A stretch of DNA of 64,000 nucleotides from Curvibacter cyanobacteriorum (GCF_028649475.1 NZ_JAQSIP010000011.1:86285-150284); one strand, 5' to 3'; numbered from the stretch's first letter, positions 45,245-55,025 are shown. Numbers and translations are program-made. The notes: generated by a model not told the origin, from the sequence alone.

Positions 45245-46123
45245 TCAGTGGGCGTTGTGTGCCTGACCCAGGTAGATCAGTGCCAGCATCATGAAAATGA
45301 ACGCTTGCAACGTGATCACCAGGATGTGGAACAGCGTCCAGATGGTGCCCGCAATGATGTGACCCACCGGCAGCAAGACACCCGACAGGGACAGTGCCGC
45401 TGCGCCGCCCATGAGCGCGATCAGCATGAACACCAGTTCACCTGCATACATGTTGCCGAACAACCGCATGCCATGGGACACGGTGTTGGCCACGTATTCA
45501 ATCACCTGCATCAGCAGGTTCACAACGCCCAGGATGAGGGCAAAAATCGGGTTCTTGCTGGTGCCGAAAGGCGCCGAGACGAGTTCGTGAGCCCAGCCGC
45601 CAGCGCCCTTGATCTTGACGCTGTACCAGAAGCGCAGCACCAGCACGGCGAACGCCAGGCCCAGGGTGGTGGAGAGGTCGGCGGTCGGCACCACGCGCAG
45701 ATAGGCGTGCGAAGCGTCATGACCAGCGGCAGCGTAAGCCTGACCCCACAGTGCCGGCAGCAGGTCCACAGGCAGCATGTCCATGAAGTTCATGAGGAAG
45801 ATCCACACGAACACGGTCAGACCCAGCGGAGCGATGAACTTGCGGCTTTCAGCGCTGTGGATGTTGGCCTTGGCTTGGTTGTCCACCATTTCGACCAAGA
45901 TCTCAACCGCTGCCTGGAAGCGGCCCGGCACACCCGAGGTGGCCTTGCGTGCGGCGACCAGCAGCAGCAACACAGCGACGATGCCGAGCAGGCCGGCAAT
46001 CACGATGGAGTCGAAATTGACAACCGAGAAATCAACGATGGCCTTCTGCGGGACATTCTGCAAATGCTGCAAGTGGTGAACGATGTACTCACTCGCTGTC
46101 GGGGCATGTTGTTCTGCACTCAT
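45245..46123 (-). CDS. atpB: ATP synthase subunit a
   Basis: 292-aa membrane stator with the proton half-channels. TM helices include FDSIVIAGLLGIVAVLLLLV, PLGLTVFVWIFLMNFMDMLP and the C-terminal LFHILVITLQAFIFMMLALIYL. The conserved segment with GMRLFGNMYAGELVF contains the essential Arg facing subunit c. It lies 36 bp downstream of atpI. Confidence 0.97.
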   Translation of the reverse strand: MSAEQHAPTASEYIVHHLQHLQNVPQKAIVDFSVVNFDSIVIAGLLGIVAVLLLLVAARKATSGVPGRFQAAVEILVEMVDNQAKANIHSAESRKFIAPLGLTVFVWIFLMNFMDMLPVDLLPALWGQAYAAAGHDASHAYLRVVPTADLSTTLGLAFAVLVLRFWYSVKIKGAGGWAHELVSAPFGTSKNPIFALILGVVNLLMQVIEYVANTVSHGMRLFGNMYAGELVFMLIALMGGAAALSLSGVLLPVGHIIAGTIWTLFHILVITLQAFIFMMLALIYLGQAHNAH

Positions 46124-46159
46124 CTTTCAACTCTTTCCTTTAACTCTTCGAACGAACAG

Positions 46160-46633
46160 TCAATTCGGTTTCACGGACCTGATCTGCAGCCACAGCGCAA
46201 ACCAGTACATCTTCAACGTCAACACCACGCCGGCCAACAAGGCCAGCCAGACCAACCCCGGGATCACCCAGGGCGCAGCCGCCAGTGCGGCCACGGTCAG
46301 CACGATCTTGACGAGCTCCCACCCAAACAACCCGGTCACCGCAGCCCCCGGGTTGGACGACGCCATGTGCTTGCGCACCCCTCGGGCAAACAGTGCTGCG
46401 GGAATCACCACAGCCAGACTGCCATAGGCGGCGGACCATGCGGCCACCGGACGTCCGGTCAGCCCCCAGGCCAACAAAGCCACCAGGGCACCAACCAAGG
46501 CCTGAACCATCAGGATTCGCACCAACGAAACAGGCACGATTCTTGAACGAAGCTGCTGCGCCTCTTCGGCTGTCAGCGGCTTGAAATCAGACTCTTCCAC
46601 CTCATCTTCAGAACCTGGCGCGATTGTGTTCAT
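46160..46633 (-). CDS. atpI: ATP synthase subunit I
   Basis: 157-aa membrane protein encoded first in the atp operon. It has a hydrophilic acidic N-terminus and four TM helices (RILMVQALVGALVALLAWGL, GSLAVVIPAALFARG, KIVLTVAALAAAPWVI, WLALLAGVVLTLKMYWFAL). AtpI assists c-ring assembly and perhaps Mg2+ supply. Similarity is mainly by hydropathy and position, which is usual for this poorly conserved subunit. Confidence 0.92.
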   Translation of the reverse strand: MNTIAPGSEDEVEESDFKPLTAEEAQQLRSRIVPVSLVRILMVQALVGALVALLAWGLTGRPVAAWSAAYGSLAVVIPAALFARGVRKHMASSNPGAAVTGLFGWELVKIVLTVAALAAAPWVIPGLVWLALLAGVVLTLKMYWFALWLQIRSVKPN

Positions 46634-46680
46634 TTTGGGTTACGCCAGGGTTACAAGCCTGAATTTCAGCAAAGCCATTG

Positions 46681-46708
46681 ATTATAAGTAAAAACCCAGA
46701 TCAGCCAA
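46681..46708 (-). promoter_or_regulatory. Sigma-70 promoter of the atp operon
   Basis: Minus-strand TTGGCT (46703-46708) and TATAAT (46681-46686) separated by 16 bp, about 48 bp upstream of the atpI start. A perfect -10 and correctly placed for a leader of roughly 40 nt. Confidence 0.8.
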
Positions 46709-46840
46709 GGCTGTAGAGCGAACACGCCTGAAAAGATCCCCAGGCAAAGCTGTCATGACTTCGACACACGCAATGCCTCGCGGCGGCTCAGGCTCCGGGT
46801 CCCCTGCACGCACCAGCCCGTCAGCGCCGATAATTTGACC

Positions 46841-48055
46841 ATGCAAGCACTTCCAGACACCCTCTGTTTTCTGAACGGCGACTATACCGCCCTCCAAGAG
46901 GCCCGCATCAGCGTGCTCGACCGCGGCTTCATCTTCGGGGATGGCATCTACGAGGTCATCCCGGTCTACGGGGGACGGCTGTTTCGCTTTGACGAGCACA
47001 TCGCGCGGCTGGCGCGTTCGCTCGCCGAGGTTCAGATGACCAACCCGCACAGCGCCGACGCGTGGCGTGAGATCGCCGAAGGCCTGATCGCGCGCAACCC
47101 CGCGTCCCAGCAGAGCGACCACACGGTCTACCTGCAGGTCACCCGTGGCGTGGCGCCGCGCGACCACGCCATGCCGCAGGGCGTGACCCCCACGGTCTTT
47201 GCGATGATCAACCCGCTCAAGGCGCAGTCCGCCCAAGCCCGCACCGAAGGCGTGGCGTGCGTCACCGCCGAAGACTTTCGCTGGCAAAAGGGCCACATCA
47301 AGAGCACCAGCCTGCTGTCGGCCGTGCTGGCCCGCCAGATCAGCGTCGAAGCCGGTGGCACCGAGACCATCCTGCTGCGCGACGGCATCCTCAGCGAAGC
47401 CTCGTCGAGCAATGTCTGGGTGGTCAAAGACGGCCGGGTGATGGGTTCGCCCCGCGATCACCTGGTGCTCGAAGGCATCCGCTACGGTTTGCTCGAAAGC
47501 CTGTGCCGCGACGCCGGCATCCCCTTCGAGTTGCGCCGCATCAGCCGCGCCGAACTGCTGGCCGCCGACGAGATCCTGCTCTCCTCGGCCACCAAGGAAG
47601 TGCTGGCCGTGACGCGCCTGGACGGCCAGGCCGTGGGCAGCGGCCGACCCGGCCCGATCTACCAACAGCTGTACGCAGGCTACCAACAAGCCAAGGCGCC
47701 GCCGCGCCCGGCCGCCGAACCCGCACCCGTGGCCGCCGCCGCGCCGGTGGCGGCCCCTGTGGCGGCCAGCGCCAAGGCCTCGGTGCCCATCGAAGGGGCG
47801 GAGTCCCTGATCGAGTACCCGAGCCTGTTCCCGATCAAGGTCATGGGCCCGCGCGTCGAGGGCTTTGTCGAGACCATGGTGGCCATCGCCACCGAGCACG
47901 ATCCCGGCTTTGAACTCAGCCGCGTGCAACAGCGCGACAGTTCGGGCGGCAAGTACCTGAGCGTGACCCTGACCGTGACCGCCACCAGCCGCGAGCAGCT
48001 GGACAACCTGTACCGCGCCCTGACGGCCCACCCGCTGGCCAAGTACGTGCTCTGA
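46841..48055 (+). CDS. Fusion protein: class IV aminotransferase (D-amino acid aminotransferase-like) + YbeD/DUF493 domain
   Basis: 404-aa two-domain protein with no stop between the parts. Residues 1 to about 283 are a fold-type IV PLP aminotransferase ([24 protein letters not shown]-binding Lys154 in GHIKSTSLL, Glu186 in [10 protein letters not shown]), closest to D-alanine/branched-chain aminotransferases. Residues about 285-318 are an Ala/Pro linker. Residues 319-404 are a complete YbeD (DUF493) domain ([33 protein letters not shown]). In many bacteria ybeD is a separate gene directly upstream of lipB; here lipB follows by 1 bp. Start ATG 46841 fits the family; a TTG two codons upstream is possible. 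Confidence 0.93.
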   Translation: MQALPDTLCFLNGDYTALQEARISVLDRGFIFGDGIYEVIPVYGGRLFRFDEHIARLARSLAEVQMTNPHSADAWREIAEGLIARNPASQQSDHTVYLQVTRGVAPRDHAMPQGVTPTVFAMINPLKAQSAQARTEGVACVTAEDFRWQKGHIKSTSLLSAVLARQISVEAGGTETILLRDGILSEASSSNVWVVKDGRVMGSPRDHLVLEGIRYGLLESLCRDAGIPFELRRISRAELLAADEILLSSATKEVLAVTRLDGQAVGSGRPGPIYQQLYAGYQQAKAPPRPAAEPAPVAAAAPVAAPVAASAKASVPIEGAESLIEYPSLFPIKVMGPRVEGFVETMVAIATEHDPGFELSRVQQRDSSGGKYLSVTLTVTATSREQLDNLYRALTAHPLAKYVL

Positions 48056-48056
48056 G

Positions 48057-48737
48057 ATGGCAGCGGACATGCAGTGCCAGGTGCTGGGTCGGGTGGCCTA
48101 CGAGCCCACGCTGGAGGCGATGCAACGCTTCACCGCCGAGCGCGACGAGCAGCAGGCCGACCAGCTCTGGCTGTGCGAACACCCCCCCGTCTTCACCCAG
48201 GGGGTGGCGGGCCAGGCGACCCACCTGCTGGCCCCGGGCGACATCCCGGTGGTGGCCACCAACCGCGGTGGCCAGGTCACCTACCATGGCCCCGGTCAGG
48301 TGGTGGCCTACCCACTGATCGACCTGCGGCGCAGCGGCTACTTCGTCAAGGAGTACGTCTACCGCATCGAAGAAGCCGTGCTGCGCACCCTGATTCATTT
48401 CGGGGTGACGGGGCACCGGGTCACGGGGGCGCCGGGCATTTATGTGCGCCTGGATGACCCCTTCAGCCACGCGGCTTTGAGCGGCCCGATGCCGGCCCAC
48501 GACCCGTTTCGCGGCCTGGGCAAGATCGCGGCGCTGGGCATCAAGGTCAGCCGACAGTGCACCTACCACGGACTGGCGCTGAACGTGGCCATGGACCTGT
48601 CGCCCTTCGAGCGCATCAACCCTTGCGGTTACGCAGGCTTGAAAACCGTGGACCTTTCTACAATCGGGGTTCAATCCACTTGGGAAGACGCGGCAGCGGT
48701 CCTGGGCCAGAAGCTCCAGACCTTTCTCGCGCCGTAA
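48057..48737 (+). CDS. lipB: Octanoyl-ACP:protein octanoyltransferase LipB
   Basis: 226-aa lipoate-biosynthesis enzyme that moves octanoate from acyl carrier protein to lipoyl domains. Active-site Lys156 is in [12 protein letters not shown] and the acyl-accepting Cys190 in [23 protein letters not shown] is the substrate-binding signature. A ~24-residue segment before GKIAAL ([11 protein letters not shown] and on) is longer than in E. coli. The start follows the fusion gene stop by one base, so they are coupled. Confidence 0.96.
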   Translation: MAADMQCQVLGRVAYEPTLEAMQRFTAERDEQQADQLWLCEHPPVFTQGVAGQATHLLAPGDIPVVATNRGGQVTYHGPGQVVAYPLIDLRRSGYFVKEYVYRIEEAVLRTLIHFGVTGHRVTGAPGIYVRLDDPFSHAALSGPMPAHDPFRGLGKIAALGIKVSRQCTYHGLALNVAMDLSPFERINPCGYAGLKTVDLSTIGVQSTWEDAAAVLGQKLQTFLAP

Positions 48738-48742
48738 TTCAG

Positions 48743-49732
48743 ATGAGCACCAACGAAGTCGTACGAGAAGCACAGGCGGTCGACGCCTACAACCCCTTGG
48801 CCAAGCAAAAGGCAGCGGCCAAGCTGTCCCGCATTCCGGTCAAGGTCGAGCAGGCCGAGGTGCTGAAGAAGCCCGAGTGGATCCGCGTCAAGGCCGGCTC
48901 GCCCACCACGCGCTTCTACGAAATCAAGCAGATCCTGCGCGAAAGCCAGCTGCACACGGTGTGCGAAGAAGCCTCCTGCCCCAACATCGGCGAATGCTTC
49001 GGCAAGGGCACGGCCACCTTCATGATCATGGGCGACAAGTGCACGCGGCGCTGCCCCTTCTGCGACGTGGGCCATGGCCGCCCCGACCCGCTGGACGTGA
49101 ACGAACCCGAGAACCTGGCCAAGACGATTGCCAAGCTCAAGCTCAAGTACGTGGTGATCACCAGCGTTGACCGCGACGACCTGCGCGACGGTGGCAGCGG
49201 CCACTTTGTCGAGTGCATTCGCCAGACCCGCGCCCTGTCGCCCGACACGCAGATCGAGATCCTGGTGCCCGATTTCCGCGGCCGCGACGACCGCGCCCTC
49301 GAGATCCTGAAGGCCGCACCGCCCGATGTGATGAACCACAACCTCGAAACCGTGCCGCGCCTCTACAAGGAAGCCCGCCCCGGCTCGGACTACGCCTTCA
49401 GCCTGAACCTGCTCAAGAAGTTCAAGGCCCTGCACCCCAACGTGCCGACCAAGAGCGGCATCATGGTGGGCCTGGGCGAGACCGACGAAGAAATCCTGCA
49501 GGTGATGCGCGACATGCGCGAGCACCACATCGACATGCTGACCATTGGCCAGTACCTCGCGCCCAGCAACAGCCACCTGCCGGTGCGCCGTTATGTGCAC
49601 CCGGACACCTTCAAGATGTTCGAAACCGAGGCCTACAAGATGGGCTTCAGCCACGCCGCCGTGGGCGCCATGGTGCGCTCCAGCTACCACGCCGACCAGC
49701 AGGCCGGCCATGTGCTCGAAGGCAAAGCCTGA
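48743..49732 (+). CDS. lipA: Lipoyl synthase LipA
   Basis: 329-aa radical SAM enzyme inserting two sulfurs into the octanoyl chain. The auxiliary 4Fe-4S cluster ligands are Cys74, Cys79 and Cys85 ([12 protein letters not shown]), and the radical SAM cluster is Cys100, Cys104 and Cys107 (CTRRCPFC). The C-terminal RSSYHADQ provides the conserved Ser ligand. The start ATG 48743 lies 5 bp after lipB; an internal upstream frame was rejected. Confidence 0.97.
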   Translation: MSTNEVVREAQAVDAYNPLAKQKAAAKLSRIPVKVEQAEVLKKPEWIRVKAGSPTTRFYEIKQILRESQLHTVCEEASCPNIGECFGKGTATFMIMGDKCTRRCPFCDVGHGRPDPLDVNEPENLAKTIAKLKLKYVVITSVDRDDLRDGGSGHFVECIRQTRALSPDTQIEILVPDFRGRDDRALEILKAAPPDVMNHNLETVPRLYKEARPGSDYAFSLNLLKKFKALHPNVPTKSGIMVGLGETDEEILQVMRDMREHHIDMLTIGQYLAPSNSHLPVRRYVHPDTFKMFETEAYKMGFSHAAVGAMVRSSYHADQQAGHVLEGKA

Positions 49733-49881
49733 GTGCCGGACCGCCGAGGCCGCGGGGCACCGCCCCGCTGACGGGGGCTGACCGCCGGCGGTGACTCAAA
49801 CGCAGACGCCGGCCCGCCCTGCCCGCGGGGGCTGCGCCTGGCACGGCGGCACGGCGGCACGGCGCCGCCAGCCTGCCACGC

Positions 49882-51648
49882 TCAGGTGGGCATCAACTGA
49901 CTGGGGTCGTCGCTGAGCAGCACCGTCTGCGCCCAGGGACTGAGCTTGCGGGTGTCGCTGCGCAGCACCTCCTGCTTGACGGCCAGGATCTGCGACGGGT
50001 GCATCGAAAAACTGCGCAAACCCAGGCCGAGCAAGAGCCGCGTCATGCCCACATCCCCGGCCATTTCGCCGCACACACTGACCTCTTTGCCCAGCGCGCG
50101 GCAGGCGTCCAGGGTGTCGGACACCAGCTTGAGCACGGCGGGGTGCAACGGGTCATAGAGGTGGGCCACCGACTCGTCGGCGCGGTCGATGGCCAGCGTG
50201 TACTGGATCAGGTCGTTGGTGCCAATCGACAAGAAGTCAAAGTACTGCAGGAACAGGCGCACCGACAGGGCTGCGGCGGGGATCTCGATCATCGCGCCCA
50301 GCTGGATCGGTCCATGCACCATGCCCAGGTTGTCCAGCTCGGCGCGCGCCAAGTCGATCTGCGCCAGCGTTTGGCGGATCTCACGGCCATGCGCGAGCAT
50401 CGGGATCAACAGCTTGACCTTGCCATGCGCGGCCGCCCGCAGGATGGCACGCAGCTGGGTGCGGAACATGGCCGGGTCGGCCAGGCTCCAGCGGATGGCG
50501 CGCAGGCCCAGGGCCGGGTTCAGGTGGGCGTCGTCGCGGTGGGTGTGGTCCAGCGGCTTGTCGGCCCCCACGTCCACCGTGCGGATGGTGACCGGCAGGC
50601 CCTGCATGCCCTCGACGGCACGGCGGTAGGCCTGGTACTGCTCTTCCTCGCCGGGCAGCTTGCCCTGGCGGCCCATGAACAAAAACTCGCTGCGGAACAG
50701 GCCCACGCCCAGCGCCCCCGCGGCCAACGCGGCAGGGGCGTCTTCGGGCATTTCGATGTTGGCCAGCAGCTCGACTTTTTCGCCGTCCATGGTGACGGCC
50801 GGCGTGTGCCGCAGCCGCGACAGGCGCTGACGCTCCAGCTCCCCCTGACGCTGCTTGAACCCGTACTCGGCCAGGATGATCGGCGACGGGTCGACGATCA
50901 TCACCCCGGCGTCGCCGTCGATGATGACCCAGTCGTCCTGGCGCACCAGCTGGCTGGCGCTGCGCGCACCCACCACGGCCGGGATGTCCATGCTGCGCGC
51001 GACGATCGCGGTGTGGGATGTCTTGCCGCCCACATCGGTGACAAAGCCTGCGAACACGCTCTGCTTGAACTGCAGCATGTCGGCCGGCGACAGGTCGTGC
51101 GCCACCAGCACCAGCGGCACGTCGACCGTGTCGTCAAGCAGCAGTTCCTGCTGCGACCGGCGCGGTGACGGCGGCGGCGGGGAGACCGGCGAGGCGGCGC
51201 CTTTCATGTGGCGCAGCACGCGCTCGACCACCTGCTCCAGGTCGGCCTTGCGCTCGCGCAGGTACTCATCCTCCATCTCGTCGAACTGGCGGCCAATCAC
51301 CTCGAGCTGGGTGGTCAGGGCCCACTCGGCGTTGTAGAGGCGCTCGGTCACCCAGTGCTTGACGCCCGAGGTCAGTGCCTCGTCCTGCAACAGCATCAGG
51401 TGCACATCCAGCAGCGCGGTCAGTTCGTGCGGCGCTTCGTTGGGGCCCATCTGCGCCACGCTTTGCTGCAGGCGCTGCAACTCGTCAACCACCGCGTTGC
51501 GTGCGGTCCGGATGCGGTCAATCTCGGCCGGCACACGGGCGGGGTCGATGAAATAGTGGGCCACATCGATGCGGCTGGAGGCCACCAGAACAGCCCGCCC
51601 GATGGCGATGCCACGGGCCACCGCGAGTCCATGGACAGTGAAGGTCAT
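49882..51648 (-). CDS. ptsI: PTS enzyme I (phosphoenolpyruvate-protein phosphotransferase)
   Basis: 588-aa enzyme I that autophosphorylates from PEP and passes phosphate to HPr. The active His212 is in GGKTSHTAIVARSMDIPAVVG (core GGKTSHTAIVAR), the PEP-binding second signature reads DFLSIGTNDLIQYTLA and the proton-donor Cys is in VCGEMAGD. A proline-rich insert (PVSPPPPSPRR, about 154-164) sits in the HPr-binding region. It lies 49 bp downstream of ptsH. Confidence 0.97.
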   Translation of the reverse strand: MTFTVHGLAVARGIAIGRAVLVASSRIDVAHYFIDPARVPAEIDRIRTARNAVVDELQRLQQSVAQMGPNEAPHELTALLDVHLMLLQDEALTSGVKHWVTERLYNAEWALTTQLEVIGRQFDEMEDEYLRERKADLEQVVERVLRHMKGAASPVSPPPPSPRRSQQELLLDDTVDVPLVLVAHDLSPADMLQFKQSVFAGFVTDVGGKTSHTAIVARSMDIPAVVGARSASQLVRQDDWVIIDGDAGVMIVDPSPIILAEYGFKQRQGELERQRLSRLRHTPAVTMDGEKVELLANIEMPEDAPAALAAGALGVGLFRSEFLFMGRQGKLPGEEEQYQAYRRAVEGMQGLPVTIRTVDVGADKPLDHTHRDDAHLNPALGLRAIRWSLADPAMFRTQLRAILRAAAHGKVKLLIPMLAHGREIRQTLAQIDLARAELDNLGMVHGPIQLGAMIEIPAAALSVRLFLQYFDFLSIGTNDLIQYTLAIDRADESVAHLYDPLHPAVLKLVSDTLDACRALGKEVSVCGEMAGDVGMTRLLLGLGLRSFSMHPSQILAVKQEVLRSDTRKLSPWAQTVLLSDDPSQLMPT

Positions 51649-51697
51649 GCCGTGCTTTCTGTGGTGGGGTTAAGGCGGGGCCAGGGCCCCGAACGGC

Positions 51698-51967
51698 TCA
51701 CTCGCCTTCGCCAAACTTGTCGGCGATCAGGGCCAACAAGGCGTCCATGGCTTCCTGCTCCTGCGGGCCATCGGTTTCCAGCACCACCTGGCTGCCGATG
51801 CCGGCGGCCAGCATCATCACGCCCATGATGCTCTTGGCGTTGACGCGGCGCTCGCCTTTGGAGATCCAGACTTCGCTGGGGAAACTGCCAGCCAGCTTGG
51901 TGAGCTTGGCCGAGGCCCGCGCATGCAGGCCGAGCTTATTGCTGATGGTCGTAGTGGTTTTGATCAT
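51698..51967 (-). CDS. ptsH: Phosphocarrier protein HPr
   Basis: 89-aa HPr with phosphorylated His15 in GLHARASA and a Ser47 region (NAKSIMGVMML). It relays phosphate from EI to EIIA. The start ATG 51967 lies inside the end of the upstream EIIA gene, so the two genes overlap by 32 bp in different frames. This implies tight translational coupling. Confidence 0.96.
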   Translation of the reverse strand: MIKTTTTISNKLGLHARASAKLTKLAGSFPSEVWISKGERRVNAKSIMGVMMLAAGIGSQVVLETDGPQEQEAMDALLALIADKFGEGE

Positions 51968-52382
51968 TTTTTCTCCTCGCCTGGTTCTGGGGTGCCGTGA
52001 TGGCCACCTGCAGCACGCCTTGCGTGCCCCCGACCACCGCGCGCGACACCAGCGCATCCAGGGATTCATGCCGGTACGTCACCGTGCGCAGCAACATGGG
52101 CAGATTGACGCCCGCAATCAAGCGGGAGTGGACGCCGTCCACCAGCCGCTGTGCGACGTTGCACGGGGTGGCCCCGAAGACATCGGTCAGGACCAGGATG
52201 TCACGCGGGGCCAGCGTGGCCATGGCAATGCGGGCCGTGGCCAGGGTCTCGTCGGGTGACAGGTTGGGTTGCACATCCACCGCCACCACATCGCGGTCGC
52301 AATCAGGAAAGACATGCAGCGCACACTGGCGCAATGCGTGGGCCAGGGGCGCGTGGGCGATGATCAGGATGCTGTTGCTCAT
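51936..52382 (-). CDS. PTS EIIA component, mannose/fructose family
   Basis: 148-aa EIIA-Man-like protein. Phospho-accepting His10 is in ILIIAHAPLA. LVLTDVFGATPCNVAQ and the VNLPMLLR segment are the family signatures. No EIIB, EIIC or EIID gene is nearby, so the relay PEP-EI-HPr-EIIA probably has a regulatory rather than sugar-transport role, as proposed for other beta-proteobacteria. The C-terminal ~10 codons overlap ptsH; its start overlaps the MFS gene stop by 4 bases. Confidence 0.92.
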   Translation of the reverse strand: MSNSILIIAHAPLAHALRQCALHVFPDCDRDVVAVDVQPNLSPDETLATARIAMATLAPRDILVLTDVFGATPCNVAQRLVDGVHSRLIAGVNLPMLLRTVTYRHESLDALVSRAVVGGTQGVLQVAITAPQNQARRKNDQNHYDHQQ

Positions 52383-53620
52383 GGGGTCGGTGTTTGCGTT
52401 GCATTATGGCTTTTCGCCACCCGGAAATAGGCGTAACTGAGCACGGAACAGAGCAGGAAAACACCCATGGCGGCCCGAAAGGCGGCCGGCGCGGTCCAAC
52501 CCAAGCCCACAAAGAGGTCCACGCCCAGACCAATGCCCCACTGCACCACGAAGACGCCAGCGAACACCACCAGGTTGTAGGCCGACAGGGCGCGCCCGGC
52601 GAGCGCCGGGACAAAGGCCATGGCCACCGCTGGCTGGGCCAGCGAGACAAAGGTCGAGGTGACACAGAACAGCGCCCAGGCCCAGGCCCCGGCCTGCTCA
52701 CCCAGCAAGACGATCAGTGCCATCACGCCCAGGCTGATGGGCAGGCCGTGGGTGATGAGCCGGTCCACCGTCCAGCCCCGCGCGAACAGCTTGGGCGTCA
52801 TCAGCCCCCAGGCCCAGAAGGTGCACAGCATGCACAGGTTGATGGCAAACAGGCCCGTGGCCGCCTCGGCCGGCGTGTAGCCCGCCACACGCACCATCCA
52901 CGGCCCAGCCCACAGGGTTTGCATCGCGACCATGCCGCCGTAGCTGCAAAAACCAATCGGCACCATGCGCCGGAAATACGGGTGGCGCCACACCTCGCCG
53001 TAGCCCGGGGCCACCGGTGGGGCGGTCGATTCGGCGGGCTCGGCTGGGGCCCAGCGCGGCACCCGCCAGGCAATCAGCCCCATGGCCAGCACGGTCAAGG
53101 CCGCCAGCCCCCAGAACAGGGGCCGCCAGCCCACCCAGGGCAGCAGCAACTGCACCGGCAAGGTGGACGCCACCATGCCCATGGAGCCCGTCATCAGCAT
53201 CCAGGAATTGGCCCGCAACTGGGCCTGCGGCGAAAGCCAGCGGCGAAAACCCGTCAGCGGCGCCATCAGGCAGGCGCTCACCCCCACGCCACACAGCACC
53301 CGGGCGGCCATCAAGGCCGAGAAACTGGTGGCCATTGAGAACGCCAGGCACCCCAGCACGGCCACGGCCAGAAAACTCAAGATCACACGGCGCGGGCCGT
53401 ACCGGTCCAGCCAGGTGCCCAAGGGCAACTGGGTGGCGGCAAAGCCCAGAAAGTAGCCCCCCGCCAGCAAGCCCAGGTCGCGTGCCTGCAAGGCAAACTC
53501 CTGGGTCAGCAGCGGTGACAGCGTGGCGGTCACGGCCCGGATCAGGGCCGACAGGAAATACGCCGAGGCAAAAGACAGAAAAACGACGATGGCCGCCGAA
53601 CGGGGCAAGGGATGGAGCAC
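52379..53620 (-). CDS. MFS transporter
   Basis: 413-aa major facilitator with about 12 TM helices. The loop 2-3 motif appears as GTWLDRYGPRRVIL, and RVLCGVGVSACLMAPLTGFRRW follows in TM4. It resembles the nitrate/nitrite or anion-cation symporter-like groups only vaguely, so the substrate is unassigned. It starts with GTG at 53620, with GTGAGG upstream. Its end overlaps the EIIA gene, linking it to the PTS transcript. Confidence 0.88.
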   Translation of the reverse strand: MLHPLPRSAAIVVFLSFASAYFLSALIRAVTATLSPLLTQEFALQARDLGLLAGGYFLGFAATQLPLGTWLDRYGPRRVILSFLAVAVLGCLAFSMATSFSALMAARVLCGVGVSACLMAPLTGFRRWLSPQAQLRANSWMLMTGSMGMVASTLPVQLLLPWVGWRPLFWGLAALTVLAMGLIAWRVPRWAPAEPAESTAPPVAPGYGEVWRHPYFRRMVPIGFCSYGGMVAMQTLWAGPWMVRVAGYTPAEAATGLFAINLCMLCTFWAWGLMTPKLFARGWTVDRLITHGLPISLGVMALIVLLGEQAGAWAWALFCVTSTFVSLAQPAVAMAFVPALAGRALSAYNLVVFAGVFVVQWGIGLGVDLFVGLGWTAPAAFRAAMGVFLLCSVLSYAYFRVAKSHNATQTPTP

Positions 53621-53627
53621 CGGAACC

Positions 53628-54212
53628 TCACTGAAACTTCAGACTGTCGAGCCAGGTCTGAGCGGGCTCAGCGGGCACCTTGGGGGCGTAGAAAGCCGCC
53701 TGAAACAACCGGGTGCCATCGGCACCGGCATGGGCAAACCAGGCCAGTTGCGCCTGCACGGCACGCCCATCGGGCTGACGCCCCGACACCACCTGGCGCA
53801 GCGACTCGGGCAAGCCCAGCGCCCCGGCGGGCACAAAGGCCTGGGCGGGGCCACCGACCGCCTCGGCGCCCAGGTGGCGCAAGGTGGCCTGGCGCCAATG
53901 GGCCAGGGCCTCACCGGGCGTCTGGCCCGCGGGCAAGGGCATGTGCGAGAGGGCCAGCAACGCGTCGCCGGCCTCGCAGCCCAGCATGGCCATCTCCACC
54001 GACTGGGCGCCCAGGGGCACGCTGCGGCTGCCACGGTCGGGTTTGCACGGCAGCATCAAGGACAAGGACCACTCAGGCGCGCGCACCTCGCGCCAGTTGA
54101 AGGTGGGGCTGCAGGCGCCCAAGGCCAGCGCTGCCGCACAGGCCCAGACGCTGGAGCGTCGAAAATGGCCGCCCAGCAGCCCTCCACCGGCCTTTGTCAA
54201 ATAAGAACTCAT
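53628..54212 (-). CDS. Putative lipoprotein, conserved hypothetical
   Basis: 194-aa protein with a late signal sequence and lipobox (SVWACAAALALGACS; Cys at about 34). The mature part has strand-like segments (WSLSLMLPCKPDRGSRSV, VEMAMLGCEAGDALLALS, LFQAAFYAP). Its function is unknown. It lies immediately upstream (7 bp) of the MFS gene and is probably cotranscribed with it. The long N-terminus before the hydrophobic core suggests that the true start might be a few codons downstream. Confidence 0.78.
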   Translation of the reverse strand: MSSYLTKAGGGLLGGHFRRSSVWACAAALALGACSPTFNWREVRAPEWSLSLMLPCKPDRGSRSVPLGAQSVEMAMLGCEAGDALLALSHMPLPAGQTPGEALAHWRQATLRHLGAEAVGGPAQAFVPAGALGLPESLRQVVSGRQPDGRAVQAQLAWFAHAGADGTRLFQAAFYAPKVPAEPAQTWLDSLKFQ

Positions 54213-54296
54213 GTCATCATTATCTGGTTGCCACCAGAATGGTGCATGGGCCTTCCATGGGGGGAGACCCCGTCAATCGCGATCAGGAGCTTTGGA

Positions 54297-55025
54297 ATGG
54301 CTGACTTTCTACTGGTTCACGGTGCTTGGCATGGCGCCTGGTGCTGGCGACACGTGACCGAGGGCCTGATCCGCGCCGGTCACCGGGCCCATGCCGTGAC
54401 GCTGACCGGGGTCGGTGAGCGGGCTCACCTGATGTCGCGAGACATCACCCTGGAGACCCACATCGCCGATGTGGTGCAGGCGCTGGAGGCCGAAGAGCTG
54501 CAGGACGTGGTGCTGGCCGTGCATTCCTACGCAGGCATGCTGGGCACCGCGGTGGCCGACCGCCTGCCGCAGCGCCTGCAACACCTGGTCTATGTCGATG
54601 CGGTGGTGCCCAAGGTGGGCGAAAGCTGGAGCAGCACCCACGCCCGCGCCACGCGCGAGGCGCGCCTGGCGGCGGCCCAGCAAGACCCACATTACAGTTT
54701 CCCGGCGCCCGACCCGGCGGTGTTTGGCCTCGGTGCCGAGCAGCACGCCTGGGTCAAACGGCGCCAGACCCCGCACCCGGGCCACACCTACGAGGCCCCT
54801 TTGCAGTTCGATCCGCAGCGCGTGGCCTCGGTGCCGCGCACCTTCATCAACTGCACCACACCGCCGCTGGCAACCATTGACGTGATCCGCACGCGGGTGC
54901 GAGACCCCAAGTTCTGGGACGGCGCCTGGCTGCCGGGCTCGCGCTGCGTGGACCTGGCCACCGGGCATGACCCCATGATCAGCGCCCCCGATGCACTGAT
55001 CGCTTTGTTGCTCGAATGCACCTGA
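54297..55025 (+). CDS. Alpha/beta hydrolase (salicylate esterase/methylketone synthase-like)
   Basis: 242-aa alpha/beta hydrolase beginning MADFLLVHGAWHGAWCW, the oxyanion-hole motif of the small plant-esterase-like group. Nucleophile Ser77 is in LAVHSYAGM, and the catalytic His224 is in ATGHDPMIS. Start ATG 54297 has AGGAG about 7 bases upstream; longer upstream frames have no similarity. Substrate unknown, probably a small ester. Monocistronic by context. Confidence 0.9.
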   Translation: MADFLLVHGAWHGAWCWRHVTEGLIRAGHRAHAVTLTGVGERAHLMSRDITLETHIADVVQALEAEELQDVVLAVHSYAGMLGTAVADRLPQRLQHLVYVDAVVPKVGESWSSTHARATREARLAAAQQDPHYSFPAPDPAVFGLGAEQHAWVKRRQTPHPGHTYEAPLQFDPQRVASVPRTFINCTTPPLATIDVIRTRVRDPKFWDGAWLPGSRCVDLATGHDPMISAPDALIALLLECT

